Assembly (NCBI GenBank): GCA_014529385.2
Contig: CM043958.1
Location: 139,886,398-139,950,397, forward strand
Length of the DNA stretch: 64,000 nt
Direction: 5' to 3'
Origin: Adiantum capillus-veneris
Taxonomy: Eukaryota > Streptophyta > Polypodiopsida > Polypodiales > Pteridaceae
The notes below the pieces were generated by a model that was not told the origin of the DNA, ran no database searches, and saw only the letters and a program-made list of their open reading frames with translations. Within the stretch, counting starts at the first letter, position 1; the number at the start of each line of letters is the position of its first letter. This document shows, piece after piece, positions 1 through 11,125 of the stretch. Both the position numbers and the translations under genes were made by a program.

Positions 1-80
1 GTTGACGCGTGTCAGGGGCGTGGGAGCCGGAATCCCCTCCCCCTTTATCTATTAGTATAGATTCTCAAGAGTCGGGAGTC

Positions 81-82
<2 letters not shown>

Positions 83-156
<74 letters not shown>
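83..156. repeat. Compound microsatellite (TC)n(CA)n
   Basis: About 32 bases of TC dinucleotide run straight into about 42 bases of CA. The apparent open frame across it (Leu-Ser then Thr-His runs) is only translated microsatellite. Confidence 0.95.
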
Positions 157-160
<4 letters not shown>

Positions 161-950
161 TTATACTACACTAGTATGGCCGACCGCCTTCGGCGGCCTC
201 TCTCTCCTCTCTCTCTCTCTCTCAAAGTGCTCAAATCCGACCTCCGATGAGCAGTTTACGGTCAAAACAGGCTCCAAAAACCCCAAAAACACACCTGCGG
301 GTGTTTCTCCTCTTCTCTCCATGTTTTTTCTGGTCTTCTCTCAGTTTTTTCAGTTCCCACACTTAGCTTTATTAGTTGGGCACCCTAATTGGCCTCTTAG
401 ATGACCTCAAACGGACCCCGAACAAGCCAAAAACTGACCTCGCAGTGCATAGTTGTCACCTTTTTGCATCATCCGCACACCTGGCACTCATTTCTTTTCA
501 ATAATGCGTCTCGCAACCACGTGAAGTGGCCCCAAAAAGTGTTCCTAATGATGACCTTTCTGCATAACTCTCACAAGAAAACACCCACGTTATGTCCGTC
601 CTCATCCGCGTGCAAATATTGACCCCGTTCGCCCTCCTGACGCAACTAGATGCCATCTGACGCACCTGCTTACCTCATGTCGTCGGACCACAGATAGCTT
701 CCTCGAGAATTTTTACGCACTATAAACTCCTCATTATTTTAGAAAAAACATACTGGTACTGGTGATAGTGAAAATCGATGCACTATGTACATGCTGTCCT
801 ACGTGTACACATGTGGACCCCACGTAACCACTTGGCTCTGGAAAATGGGCAATTCTTTATTTGATGCACCATGCATGTGTATGTACATATGCGCAATCCC
901 TTGCTCCAAAAAACTCCTGACATAATTTTCCCCTCCCCTAGCCTGCTAGA
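157..950. other. Stretch without recognisable gene
   Basis: Mixed sequence with a short TC run near 205-222. Open frames here are short, use non-ATG starts and carry no recognisable motif. I see no RNA gene or regulatory site. Confidence 0.6.
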
Positions 951-1466
951 TCATTCATGATCAGCAGCAGCAAAGAGAGATATGAGACTCGCCGCATCAC
1001 AGGTCTCCTCATCCCTCACCAACACTGCTTTATCCACAGACAGCTCATCTTGCTCCACCATCATCAATCTAGCATGATACAATTTAAGACGCAATCCATT
1101 TACTCTTGACTTATGTAGAACACCATCCAGGTTAGCCAGCTGATATGTGCCATTTGGAAAACATTCCACTACCTTGAAAGGGCCTTCCCACTTAATTTGA
1201 AACTTCTTTTGGAAGGTGTTGTCCAGCTTACTGTTGTAGCGCAAAACCAAGTCATGTTTCTTGATACCCTTACTTTTGACCTTTTCATTTATCTTTGCCA
1301 AAGCCTTATCCTGCATCTGCCCATAATGCTCCAATGCGCTCATCCTATCCAACTAGACCTCTTGTAACTGCAAGAGCCTCTCTTTGAATGCATCACTAGG
1401 CGGCCCAAGCAACTTCTCTAACATCTTGACCGCAGGCAACTCTAATTTTGTCCATATGTAGGTTTG
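951..1466 (-). pseudogene. Truncated Ty3/gypsy integrase C-terminal fragment
   Basis: The minus-strand translation ends with a module typical of the end of gypsy pol: a basic stretch, DLVLRYNSKLDN, KFQIKWEGPFKVVE, NGTYQLANLDG and a closing SRVNGLRLKLYHA. This matches the GPY/F-like region downstream of the integrase core, which binds DNA or helps multimerise. The frame continues upstream through a TAG stop at 1353-1355 into KLLGPPSDAF, again gag-pol-like, before dissolving into TC repeats. No reverse transcriptase, integrase catalytic core or LTR lies nearby, so this is a decayed 3' fragment, not a gene. The family call is from motif memory. Confidence 0.75.
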
Positions 1467-1510
1467 CCAAGTTTTTGAAAAAAAGGTTTTTTCGAGCACT
1501 GCAGTGAATA

Positions 1511-1648
1511 CCTCTCTCTCTCTCTCTTGCTCTCTCTCACGCGCGCACGTGCTGACACACGCTGCCCTAGTGGAGCCAACGGCCATCTTTCGCTCTCTCT
1601 CACGCGCGTGTTCAGTCGACACAGACACCCAATCAACATTCAACAGTG

Positions 1649-1685
<37 letters not shown>

Positions 1686-1722
1686 CGCACGCATGCACTC
1701 ACCACTGTGTCGACTGCTCTCA
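1511..1722. repeat. TC-rich repeat with local duplications
   Basis: Two copies of a segment beginning CAGTGAATACCTCTCTC (near 1501 and 1643) flank GCGCGC-containing spacers. The whole block is TC microsatellite with interruptions, and minus-strand Arg-Glu open frames are its translation. Confidence 0.85.
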
Positions 1723-1815
1723 CCTGACGCCTGTGTCACTTACGCAGTGCACTACTGGATGAGTCTTGTGCTGACATATGTCCGAGGGAGGGGCCGGAAT
1801 CCTTTCCCTCATTAG

Positions 1816-1817
<2 letters not shown>

Positions 1818-1850
<33 letters not shown>
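1818..1850. repeat. (TA)n microsatellite
   Basis: About 30 bases of alternating TA, followed by AT-rich sequence to about 1880. Confidence 0.9.
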
Positions 1851-1852
<2 letters not shown>

Positions 1853-2635
1853 TTTATTTATTTTATTTATATGTATATACTCAGCTCCTCTTCACTTGGT
1901 TGTTAAATGGCACTAATCCTTTTTATGGATATTTTCATAAGGAGATTTCCCCTTTCTTGCCCAACATTAAGGCACGTTTCCTTTTGGGCCCAATTTCTAC
2001 CTCGACCCCCTTCCCTTTTGGCACCACTCCAAAGGGCAAAACCATTTTCTCAACGGGGCCATGGCCCCCTCAACAACATAGCCACCCATATTACAAAGAC
2101 ATCGTTCACTAGAGCATCTCCCTTTAAAGGCTCCAAACCTAGTGAACGTACAAAAAACCAAACCGTACCCTGGCTTTTACAAGGAGCCACAGCCCACAAC
2201 CTTACACACATCACCACTAACTACATAATGCACAAAAATAGAACCAGTCAAACCTGCAAGGGGGATGCCACAATACCGTGTGGTCTGTCACGGAGGGTCC
2301 CTTCCCCGGGAGCACCTCTAATCGCCTGCTATGCAAGTCCCTCCCACGAAGATCTTAATGAATATAGAGGATTCGAGGTTGTACTCTACTTGATAAGCTT
2401 GATGATTGTTACCCAAGGCATATTCTAATGATAGCTAAAAATTACAACAAACCAATTAGACCTTCTAGTTTCTCAAAATAGTACGAATTGCGCACAACTA
2501 CAACCACCAAAAAATCAACTCCCTCTAAGCATCGATGATCACACATCGCGTATTCTGGAGAGATGAGAAAAAGCGTTTTTTTCATTTTTTGTGCATCTGC
2601 AGCAAAAGAGCGAGAGATGCTCCGTCCATAGAGAG

Positions 2636-2675
<40 letters not shown>

Positions 2676-2884
2676 TTGCATCCGCTCTGAGCTCGCCATA
2701 GATCGCGAGGCAGATGAGACAAAACCACCTTACAATAGCGAGGCTAAACATTAAGGCATGCCATGTGTTTGGCTTCTTTCCCTGACATCAGATGGCTCCA
2801 TCGTGATGCGCATGCGTTGCTCTACATGAGAGAGAGAGAGAGAGAGAGAGAGTCCACTGCTGGGTTCTGCTCCTCCATGGAAAG

Positions 2885-2925
<41 letters not shown>

Positions 2926-3473
2926 CTTTGCCTTCTCAAGTTCGCATGTACACTCTGTAGCACGAGCTCGCCTCCACCTGAGGTCTGTTACACCTGTCCC
3001 GTGATCTTTGCGCTCCCAAAAATATCTCCCTTTTCTAACTCACGGCTCTTAGATTCCCTTTACTTTTAAGCCATTTACAAAGAAAAGTACGACTTCGTGT
3101 TGCCTTGGTGATTGAGATAAGGCATGTAAATTCTATTTCTCCTAGGTATAGAAAAAACATTCCCCAAAGATTTTGCTTTCCTTTCTCTTTTACCTCCATT
3201 GCCAACACAGCATCTCCCTTTATTCTCTTTAATTCGACTGTTTGTCACACCTTTGCTTCTTTATAGGGAATCTCGAAAGGTCCTGTTTGCTCTACAGCCT
3301 TCCTTCGTTCATCCCTACTAAATTTTTCAAGGCAGCACATCCAACACAGGTCTCGAGCTCGCTCTACCGTAAGCTCAGGTTTGAAACACATCGATCTAAC
3401 CAACTCGTCATGTGTGTTCTGTTTATCTGGTGTGCAACTCTGCGTAAGACCTCTGTCAGACTGGGGCACCCGT
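1851..3473. other. Repeat-rich stretch without a supported gene
   Basis: Contains (TC)n at 2637-2673, (GA)n at 2827-2852 and (GA)n at 2888-2922. Because the TC and GA tracts lie on opposite strands they could fold back on one another. A 173-aa plus frame (1907-2428) starts at a non-AUG codon-rich region and has no motif. A minus frame at 3245-3469 has a Cys-rich LCWMCC stretch but no recognisable domain, so I do not call it. Confidence 0.55.
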
Positions 3474-3640
3474 TGTTGACTAGGGAGTAAGAGCGAGATG
3501 AGAGAACACGAGAGCTGGAGAGAGAGAGAGACGACTCCAGAACTGAGAACCCCAAAAGTGTGTCCAATGACTACACAAGATGAGTTTATATAGAGGGGAC
3601 CAGGGTGCTAGATATAGAGACACTATATATGGGCTCAACA
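3474..3640 (-). repeat. 3' LTR of the small non-autonomous element
   Basis: 167 bases from TGTTGACTAGGG to GGCTCAACA, matching 15178-15385 apart from a much shorter GA run (about 6 units). It contains TATATAGAGG-type AT boxes that could serve as promoter elements. Confidence 0.85.
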
Positions 3641-3650
3641 CCCCCACTCA
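3641..3650 (-). other. Polypurine tract of the small element
   Basis: On the minus strand TGAGTGGGGG immediately precedes the TGTTGA... edge of the LTR at 3640, the position where plus-strand priming occurs in LTR elements. Confidence 0.65.
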
Positions 3651-4175
3651 AATGAAGGTCCCTTACTGTGGATGAAAAAGCCCTTGGGGGCTCCAGGGAA
3701 AAACCCACAGCTCTATATATACCCCCACCGTTATATTAAAATATTTCAAATGTACATTTACAATGTTCAAAGGAGCTACATCACTCCTGTTTTACAATGT
3801 GCCCTTTCAAAGGTCTTCTTATAATCCAAGATATAGATGATTGAACTACATCAAATTCTTTGGTAGAGCAACTTCAATATCCTTGAGCCCCCATACATAG
3901 TGCTTGATGTTATTTAAATTTTGTAAACAACATCAACTCGAGAAACATGTAGAAATGTGAAGGTTAGAAATAATCACTCCATATTTTCCTTAGAGACGGT
4001 TCGCGATGCCGCTCTAGAGACGACAAATAAACAAATATAATGTTGATGCAATCACATGTGCACACATATAAACAATGTTGATACAAAATATAATGTCAAT
4101 GTAATCATATGTACACACATATAAACAATGTTGACATAAAATAAACATGATGGGATCATGTAATCACATTTGCAC
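3651..4175 (-). other. Internal region of the small element, left part
   Basis: No coding frame. From about 4030 it holds the first copies of a 53-bp tandem repeat (catataaacaatgttga...) that resumes at 13080 on the far side of the nested chromovirus. Confidence 0.7.
4171..4175. repeat. Target site duplication of the chromovirus, left
   Basis: TGCAC directly abuts the LTR start TGTCATAA. The same five bases follow the 3' LTR at 13075-13079. Confidence 0.9.
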
Positions 4176-5771
4176 TGTCATAATAATCAATATCTAATTC
4201 TCCTAAATGATTTTCTCATATTAAACTGATCATTTAATGTGGGGAAGTGCCAAGGGAGAAAAAGCTAGAATATTGGTTAAGTTAGCAGACCGGCCACAGT
4301 AGGGATCCAAAGGAGGGAAAATAGGGATCCAAAGGGGGGGCCATCTGCAAAAGAGCCATGTGAAACAATGGGCCAAAAAGACCCTAAGGTTCAGCCCATT
4401 AAGACTTCCAAAATGCTAAGGTTCCAAAATTCAAAGGTTGTGTCCAAAGGTCAACCCTAGGGAAAATTGGATGCTTAGTGTGTGCCCAAAAAGTCTTTCT
4501 ACATCCCTACATGGGAGGGGGCGAGCCCCAAAGCTAGGGGATGAGAGAGAAAGCCACACACACACACACACACACAGGCTCCCTTTACACAAAGGGAATG
4601 AGGGACACATGTCAGCTCCCTAGGCCAGATGCCCACAAGGTGTGCCCAATTCCTATTGGAAGACCCTTGAAGTGGACCAATGAGAATTAAGCTAGAGTAA
4701 ATCTAGTTTAATTAATTTAAAAACATTTAATAAAAGAAACCAATAAGAATTAAGTGTCCTAGAAGACTATTGGGCAGTCTCCCAAGGTGTTCAATGAGCA
4801 TTCAGGAGCCCCATGGCTTGCCTGATTCCTATTGGCCAGGAGGCAAAGGGGTCCAATGAGAGTTTAGTTTAATTATTTAATTACCTAAAGCTCTCACAAA
4901 AGGGGAAAGGGGGACACATGTCAGAAGGCTATCACTTATGCTGCTTAATCCCTATTGGCTTGACCTGGGGAGGTCCAATGAGGCAAAAGCCAGACTTACT
5001 TAGCAGCTAGGGCTCGCCCAAGAGAGAGAGGGGGCTGATTTTTGCTTGGCATTTACACACACACACTCACACTTGACCATGTGTGAAGGAAAAATACTCT
5101 ATCTCCTCCCAAGCTTTAATGGAGAGCTCATCACCTACTCCAAGCTTGTGAGATAGAAGCCTACATCAACACTCTCTTGGCATGTGGATGCAAATCCAAC
5201 CAAGAGCCAAGCTTCAATGCATGCTCATCTTCTCTACCAAGCTAATTACTAAGCTAAGCTATGCTAATATGAGTGATTATGTGAGGAGATGTACTTCTTT
5301 CTCGTAAGATACTTCTTTTTCCTCTCAATCTACTCTCATACCCTGCTAGCTCTCACCATCTTCGAAGGTGTGTGAGGTCTTGGGTCTGAAAACGGGGATA
5401 ATTCAAGTTGTGTTTGATTAAGTGTTTTGCTTGGTGTATGAAGCTTCCATCTTCATTGCACTAGCTAGTCTTGAAGGAACACAAAGAATTGTATTGTACA
5501 ATGTCTCTCTTGATGGGAGAAACCATAATACAAAGCCTTTTGGAGGGGGGACCGGCTCCATGCAAATCCGGTCCTCAACTGTTATCAATAGCTTAATTGC
5601 TCTCTCTTTTGAAAGTATTGTCGATGCTATCTAACTAGGTGTTATGCTTTTTGTTGCTCTCTCCACCCAAGCACTCTTGTAATTCTCATTAAGAATCAAC
5701 TCTAATGAAATGCCCACTATGTTCATGCTAAATTCCGCTACACAAAAGATTTTAGGCCATTAAATGTTACA
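4176..5771 (+). repeat. 5' LTR of the chromovirus
   Basis: 1596 bases from TGTCATAATAATC to TTAAATGTTACA. Compared with 11483-13074 I see a longer CA run (near 4557) and isolated changes such as AAAACGGGG versus AGAACGGGG and TTATCAATAG versus TTGTCAATAG. Confidence 0.95.
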
Positions 5772-5772
5772 T

Positions 5773-5784
5773 TGGTATCAGAGC
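5773..5784 (+). other. Primer binding site, initiator tRNA-Met
   Basis: TGGTATCAGAGC begins two bases after the 5' LTR. This is the standard plant complement of the 3' end of initiator tRNA-Met, used to prime minus-strand DNA synthesis. Confidence 0.95.
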
Positions 5785-5948
5785 TCAAGGTTTCTCTTTT
5801 CTTGCTCAAGAAGGGAGGTCCTCAAGCTAGCTACAAATGGTTGGTATTATTAATTGCCTGTGAGTAAGTAGAATAGGGATTTTTCAGCCTTGCAGTGCGC
5901 CTGCCTTTGTGCAGTTAACGGGGCATCACCGTCGAGAGCTATGGTCTT

Positions 5949-5992
5949 AATAGTGGAGTCCTACGGGGCTTGCCTACGGCTTAACCACTATT
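5949..5992 (+). other. Stem-loop in the retrotransposon leader
   Basis: AATAGTGG (5949-5956) pairs with CCACTATT (5985-5992) around a loop that holds CCTACGG twice. It lies in the untranslated leader between primer site and gag, where packaging or dimerisation signals usually lie. The function is an inference from position only. Confidence 0.4.
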
Positions 5993-6188
5993 GAGCTATT
6001 AGAAGCTTGACAGGAGCCGGTGCTGTTTTGGTGTCGAAAGACCCTCTCTTCTATTCCTTGCAATTAATGGTATTCGAGCCGCGGGTACAGTAGCTTGAGT
6101 GCTTTTTCTAAAGGGGTAAAGAGGAGTAGCAACTAGGGCTTGAAGTGCCAAAGTACACCTAAAAAGTTTACACCTAAAAGTTGTTAGA

Positions 6189-7666
6189 ATGGCTGACAAT
6201 ATTAAAGAGAGTGAAATTAATGTTGATAACTTTGATTTTGCTCATGAGCAAGCTACTAATGATGCTTCAATGCTTGTTAATTATCTTGTTTCTAGGCTTC
6301 AACAAGCCATGGGCAATCCATCTCTCCAAAGTGAAGTGCAACGGCAGCTCCGTGCTCACGGGATTCTCCAAGCTCATCACCATGACGAGAGAACACCTAG
6401 GAAGCCTCCTTGTGAGACTACCAAAAGAGGTCTCTCTCCGATTCGGGAAGAAGAAGAGAATCCATATGAAGGGCTCAAGAACTTACTTCTGGATGATGCA
6501 TCTCCTTCCCAAAGGAGAATTCAAGAGCCTCCACCGAAGGAACGAGAAAGAAGCGAGTCTCCCGCCACCTCGGCGGAGATGGCTCCACGAAGACGGCGGG
6601 CTAAACGCTCTCCATCACCACCAAAGCGGAGAAGACCATCACACTCTTCTCCACGCCATAATTCAAAGAGGGATGATAAAAAGCAAGAGAAGAAAAAGGC
6701 GAGAAAGAGGACACCCTCTTCTCCATCTTCTTCATCCTCTTCCTCTTATGAAAGCTATGGTGAAGACGACAAAGATCAAGACAAGAAAAAGGCGAGAAAG
6801 AGGTCACCCTCTTCTCCACCTTCTTCAAATTCTTCACCTTCTGAAGAAAGTGATGATGCAACTTTTGAACCATCAAAAAGAAGAGGCCATAGGAAATCCT
6901 ATGCCGCATGGAAGAGGTCGTCCAAACTGAAGAAATTCAAAGAGGGAGGGAAGAGCATCTCTTTCCTTACCTATGATGGCACCTTCGGTGCTACAGACAA
7001 AGTTTTGGCCTTTATCCAGCAATTCGATGCGGCGTTTGGAGATGAGGGCTTCACGGAGTCCTCTAAGCTACGCCATGTAGCTATGCACTTTCAAAAGTCC
7101 ACCAGACAATGGTGGTCTAGCCTACGAGCCAACGGTGAAGCTGAACACGGAAGGCTTTAAGAAGAGCTTCCATTATGAAGCAGTTTTTGGCCACCGATGC
7201 CAAAGACAAAGTACTCACCGAATGGCGAAGCTTAAAGCTCTCTCCCAATGAATCCATCCACAAATATGTAGACAAGTTTTGGGACCTACAACTCAAAGCC
7301 ACTGTCTTCAAAAAGTTGGATTTTGGAGAGCAAAAGCAACAATTTTGTGCGGGCTTAACCGAAGAAATGGCGGAGTATGTCAACTCCCAAAGACCACGTA
7401 CCATATCGGCGGTAATACACCATACTATGGTGGCCTCGCGAATCAATTTCCAAACGGGGGGTAAAAGAAATAATAAGCCCCCGGAAAACAAGGGTTCCAA
7501 TGAGCCTAAGGGGAAGGACAATGTCCAAAAGTCTCCTAAGGGCAATTCCAACAAAGCTAAAGAGAAGGGAGTTTACAAAGGAAAGAATAAACTCTCTCCT
7601 GAAGAGCTTGAGCGTTATCGTAAAGATAACCGGTGTTTCAAGTGCGGCGAACAAGGGCATGCGTAA
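6189..7666 (+). pseudogene. Chromovirus gag with SR-rich region, broken by frameshift and stop
   Basis: Gag forms the particle shell and binds RNA. The ATG at 6189 opens the first good frame after the leader. Residues roughly 120-240 are unusually rich in Ser, Arg and Lys, with RSPSPPKRRRPSHSS-type stretches and a duplicated KKKARKR-Ser block, like an SR splicing protein. The capsid-like part follows (WWSSL near 7120; then after the break KQFLATDAKDKVL and EWRSLKLSPNESIHKYV). The frame is lost near 7142-7146, giving a stop at 7158-7160, and the rest continues in another frame. A TAA at 7664-7666 then falls inside the CCHC zinc knuckle (CFKCGEQGHA before it, the last Cys after it). Either break would normally abolish Gag-Pol. 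Confidence 0.9.
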
Positions 7667-7714
7667 CGCGCTTGTCCCCAAAAGAACAACCGCCAAGATC
7701 CTCCTAGAGTTTCT

Positions 7715-10700
7715 TTGGTTGAAATCCAAGAGGAGGAGATTCACCAAACTCACCACAAAGGATCTCCTCTATGCCATGCTTGGGGAAAGGTAAGAGAACA
7801 TGATGCTTTTATTCTCTTTGACCCTGGTTCTACTCACAATTTCATATCTATGGAGTTAGCCACCAAGCTAGGCATACAATCCTACGAGATGGGAGATATC
7901 CTACCCGTAGACAGTGCCTTCAAGGGGCAAGAAGCTTCAGTCACTCCCTTAATCGGGAAATTGAGGCTTCATGTCCAAGGCTATGTGGACAAAGAGGATT
8001 TCTTTATCTCTCCTCTCAAGCATGAGGATGTAATCCTAGGGGCACCATGGTTTGACCGTCTGGCTGCCCATGTTAAATTTCCTGAAAGGAGAATCTCCTT
8101 TAAGTTCAGGGAAAAGGACATGTATATAGATGCTAGGGAGATGGGTAACACCATCCCCATTGTACATACACCAGCTTTCAACAAGTCAATAAAGAGCTCT
8201 ATTTCCGTGTACATGATTTTTGTTAAAGATTCTCAAAATGAACCTAATGCTTTAGCAAAACAAAATAAAAGCAACCAAAAGGAATTAGAGTTATCCAATT
8301 TTCTCAAGGGGTTTCAAGATGTCTTTATTGACGACATCCCTTGTGAGCTACCTCCTAAACGAGGTAATGACGACCATGCAATTGAACTTCTTCCAAGAAG
8401 TTCACCGCCTAACAAACCTCCTTATAGAGTTTCTCAAGCTCAACAAGAGGAGATTATGCGGCAAGTGCATGAGTTAATTGAGAAGGGCATGGTTAGGCCT
8501 AGCTCATCTCCATTTTGCTCACCTGTGCTATTAGTGCAAAAGAAAGACGGCACATATCGTATGTGTGTCGACTATAGAGCACTAAATAGGATCACTATCA
8601 AGAATAGGTTTCCCGTTCCACGGGTAGAAGACCTATTTGATAAGCTACAAGGATCGACCTACTTCAGTAGGATTGACCTAAAAAGTGGCTATCATCAAAT
8701 AAGGATAGTTGATCAAGACATTGTAAAGACCGCATTTCGTACTACATTTGGTCTTTACGAATACATTGTCATGCCTTTTGGCTTGACTAATGCACTAGCC
8801 ACATTTAACCGCTTGATGGAGAAGCTGTTCAGGCCTCATCGAACCTTCACTGGAGTGTTCTTTGATGATATTATCATCTACTCTAATTCATTGGAGGAAC
8901 ACAAGCAACACCTCCAGGTAATATTTCAAGTTTTAAGAGAGAATAAACTTTATGTTAATCGAAAGAAAAGTGAATTTTTCTTGCAAGAGATTCAATATTT
9001 AGGTCACATTATCTCTCAAGATGGAATCCAAATGGATCCATCCAAGTTAGAGGTAATAAAAGGATGGCCTAAACCAAGGAATCTTCATGAACTAAGAAGC
9101 TTTATAGGTATGTGTGCATACTATAGACGCTTCATAGAAAAGTTCTCACAAATTGCGGGACCATTACATGACCTAACAAAGAAAAATGTTAGGTATACGT
9201 GGTCTACTAAGGAGAACAATGCTTTCGAAAAGCTTATCTCTCAACCTGTGCTTACACTACCGGATCTCTCAAAACCATTTGAGGTCCAATGTGATGCTTG
9301 TGGTGATTGCCTTGGGGCTGTTCTGCTCCAAGAAGGGCACGCCATAGGCTATGAGAGTCGAAGGCTCGACCCTGTTGAGCAAGCTCTAGGCATATACGAA
9401 AAAGAACTCCTTGCAGTTCTACATGCCTTAGACTCATGGAAGCACTATTTATTGGGGACTCCTTTCATTCTGCGAACGGATCACCAAAGTCTTAAGTACT
9501 TCATGACGCAGACCAAGCTCTCCGACAAACAAATGAGGTGGGCAAATTTCCTTTCGCAATTTCATTTTCATATTGCTCACATTGCTGGCAAGCATAATCA
9601 AGTAGCCGATGCACTCTCAAGACGACCGAGAGTGAATGCGGTTTCCATAGCAACTCACAATGATCTATCTTTAATGATAGATGAGTATGCTATTGATCCC
9701 GATTTTAGAGATGTGATTTCAGCCCTTGCATTAGGGAAGAAAGAAGAACCATTTACTTTACAAGATGGTTATCTTCTCTATGGCAATAGACTATGCGTTA
9801 CTAACTCACTACGTGAGAAAGTAATGTATGAATCTCATGCTCCCCCATATGCGGGGCATAGAGGGATTCAGTCTACCCTAAAGGGAATTGAAACATATTT
9901 CTATTGGCCTACCATGAGAGTGAACATACACGAGTATGTTTCCAAATGTGTGGTATGTCAAAAGACAAAATTTGATAGAGGGAAGCAACTTGGATTGCTT
10001 CAACCCTTGCCAATCCCTAATTCACCTTGGGAGAGCATATCCATGGATTTTATCTTTGGATTGCCTAAGTCTATCCATGGGAATACGGGAATATGGACGA
10101 TAGTAGACAGGTTCAGTAAACAAGCTCATTTTATACCTGTCAAAAAGACTATCAAAGCCCATCAAATGGCAACCCTCTTCATTTCACAAATTTTCAAGTA
10201 CCATGGCTTGCCAATGTCCATAGTGTCGGATAGAGATCCTAGAATGACCAGTAATTTCTGGAAGGGTCTCTTTGAGAATTTAGGAACAAGGCTAAACTTC
10301 TCTTCGGCCTATCATCCACAAACTGATGGCCAAAGTGAAATAGCTAACCTAACCATTCTCGATCTACTAAAAGCCTATGTAACGGAAGTAGATCAAAGAT
10401 CCCAATGGGAGAAGTACTTACCCTTAGTAGAGTATGCTTACAATAACACTGTACATACTTCTACAGGAAAAGCACCTTTCGAGGTAATTGAGGGAAGATC
10501 AAAAAGTCCCTTGCTACTTAAGGTACATGGGAAGATCTTCGCTGCAGATGAGTATAGCCGAGACCTACAAGAATCTTTCCAAAAGATTAAGGATGCTATC
10601 TCTATCTCACAGCAAAGGCAAAAGGCTGCTGCTGACAAGCACAGAAGAGCCCAAACTTTTAAAGAAAACGATTGGGTCTTGTTAAAGTTTCCCAAGGCTC

Positions 10701-11125
10701 GATTAAGGCACACGACGGGCAAGAATCCTACGGGCCACCAAAAGTACTATGCTAAACTAGCAAAAAGGTATTATGGTCCCTTCCAGATTCTTAGGCCAAT
10801 CAATGAGATGGCCTATCAACTTAAGTTGCCCAATCATTGGCTCATACACAATGCTTTTCATGTGAGCCTCTTAAAGCCTTACAAAGGAGAGCCACCTCAA
10901 GAACCAACTATTGAAGACCCACTGGAGATCGAGGACCACGAGGAGGTGCTGCAGCCCGAGTCCATTCTCCGACATGAAGACAAGGTATTAAGAGGCGGTA
11001 AGACTATCCGACGATATCTTATTAAGTTTAAGAATTATCCTTTTGAAGATGCTAGATGGATGCAAGGCATACAATTAAAGGATAACCTAAACCTTGTCAA
11101 TGCTTACAATGCTTCCCAAGAGTAA
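7715..11125 (+). CDS. pol: Chromovirus Pol polyprotein: protease, RT, RNase H, integrase, chromodomain
   Basis: A 1136-codon open frame, in the same frame as the downstream half of gag and open from 7667. In order: aspartic protease with FDPGSTHNFIS (Asp 36; the usual D-S/T-G here reads DPG); reverse transcriptase with FFDDIII (Asp 384 and 385, a variant of YVDD); RNase H with DACGDCLGA (Asp 527) and RTDHQSLKYF; integrase with an HHCC zinc finger near 705-745 (CVVCQK) and a D778-D839-E875 triad with the canonical 35-residue gap; a GPF-like segment (RYYGPFQIL); and a C-terminal chromodomain-like segment (about 1075-1130, YLIKFKNYP, DARWM). The chromodomain puts it among plant chromoviruses. 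Translation would need gag, which is broken, so activity from this copy alone is unlikely. Confidence 0.95.
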   Translation: MVEIQEEEIHQTHHKGSPLCHAWGKVREHDAFILFDPGSTHNFISMELATKLGIQSYEMGDILPVDSAFKGQEASVTPLIGKLRLHVQGYVDKEDFFISPLKHEDVILGAPWFDRLAAHVKFPERRISFKFREKDMYIDAREMGNTIPIVHTPAFNKSIKSSISVYMIFVKDSQNEPNALAKQNKSNQKELELSNFLKGFQDVFIDDIPCELPPKRGNDDHAIELLPRSSPPNKPPYRVSQAQQEEIMRQVHELIEKGMVRPSSSPFCSPVLLVQKKDGTYRMCVDYRALNRITIKNRFPVPRVEDLFDKLQGSTYFSRIDLKSGYHQIRIVDQDIVKTAFRTTFGLYEYIVMPFGLTNALATFNRLMEKLFRPHRTFTGVFFDDIIIYSNSLEEHKQHLQVIFQVLRENKLYVNRKKSEFFLQEIQYLGHIISQDGIQMDPSKLEVIKGWPKPRNLHELRSFIGMCAYYRRFIEKFSQIAGPLHDLTKKNVRYTWSTKENNAFEKLISQPVLTLPDLSKPFEVQCDACGDCLGAVLLQEGHAIGYESRRLDPVEQALGIYEKELLAVLHALDSWKHYLLGTPFILRTDHQSLKYFMTQTKLSDKQMRWANFLSQFHFHIAHIAGKHNQVADALSRRPRVNAVSIATHNDLSLMIDEYAIDPDFRDVISALALGKKEEPFTLQDGYLLYGNRLCVTNSLREKVMYESHAPPYAGHRGIQSTLKGIETYFYWPTMRVNIHEYVSKCVVCQKTKFDRGKQLGLLQPLPIPNSPWESISMDFIFGLPKSIHGNTGIWTIVDRFSKQAHFIPVKKTIKAHQMATLFISQIFKYHGLPMSIVSDRDPRMTSNFWKGLFENLGTRLNFSSAYHPQTDGQSEIANLTILDLLKAYVTEVDQRSQWEKYLPLVEYAYNNTVHTSTGKAPFEVIEGRSKSPLLLKVHGKIFAADEYSRDLQESFQKIKDAISISQQRQKAAADKHRRAQTFKENDWVLLKFPKARLRHTTGKNPTGHQKYYAKLAKRYYGPFQILRPINEMAYQLKLPNHWLIHNAFHVSLLKPYKGEPPQEPTIEDPLEIEDHEEVLQPESILRHEDKVLRGGKTIRRYLIKFKNYPFEDARWMQGIQLKDNLNLVNAYNASQE

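Noticed and set aside
1907-2428. 173-codon plus frame
   Set aside because: No motif, no conserved composition and no splice or promoter signals; overlaps another frame. Likely chance.
6601-6930. Frames overlapping gag (6181-6930 plus, 6601-6909 minus)
   Set aside because: Alternative frames of the Ser/Lys/Arg-rich gag region; their Leu/His richness reflects the repeated codons.
9252-10722. Minus-strand frames inside the pol region
   Set aside because: Antisense shadows of a clear, motif-rich pol frame.
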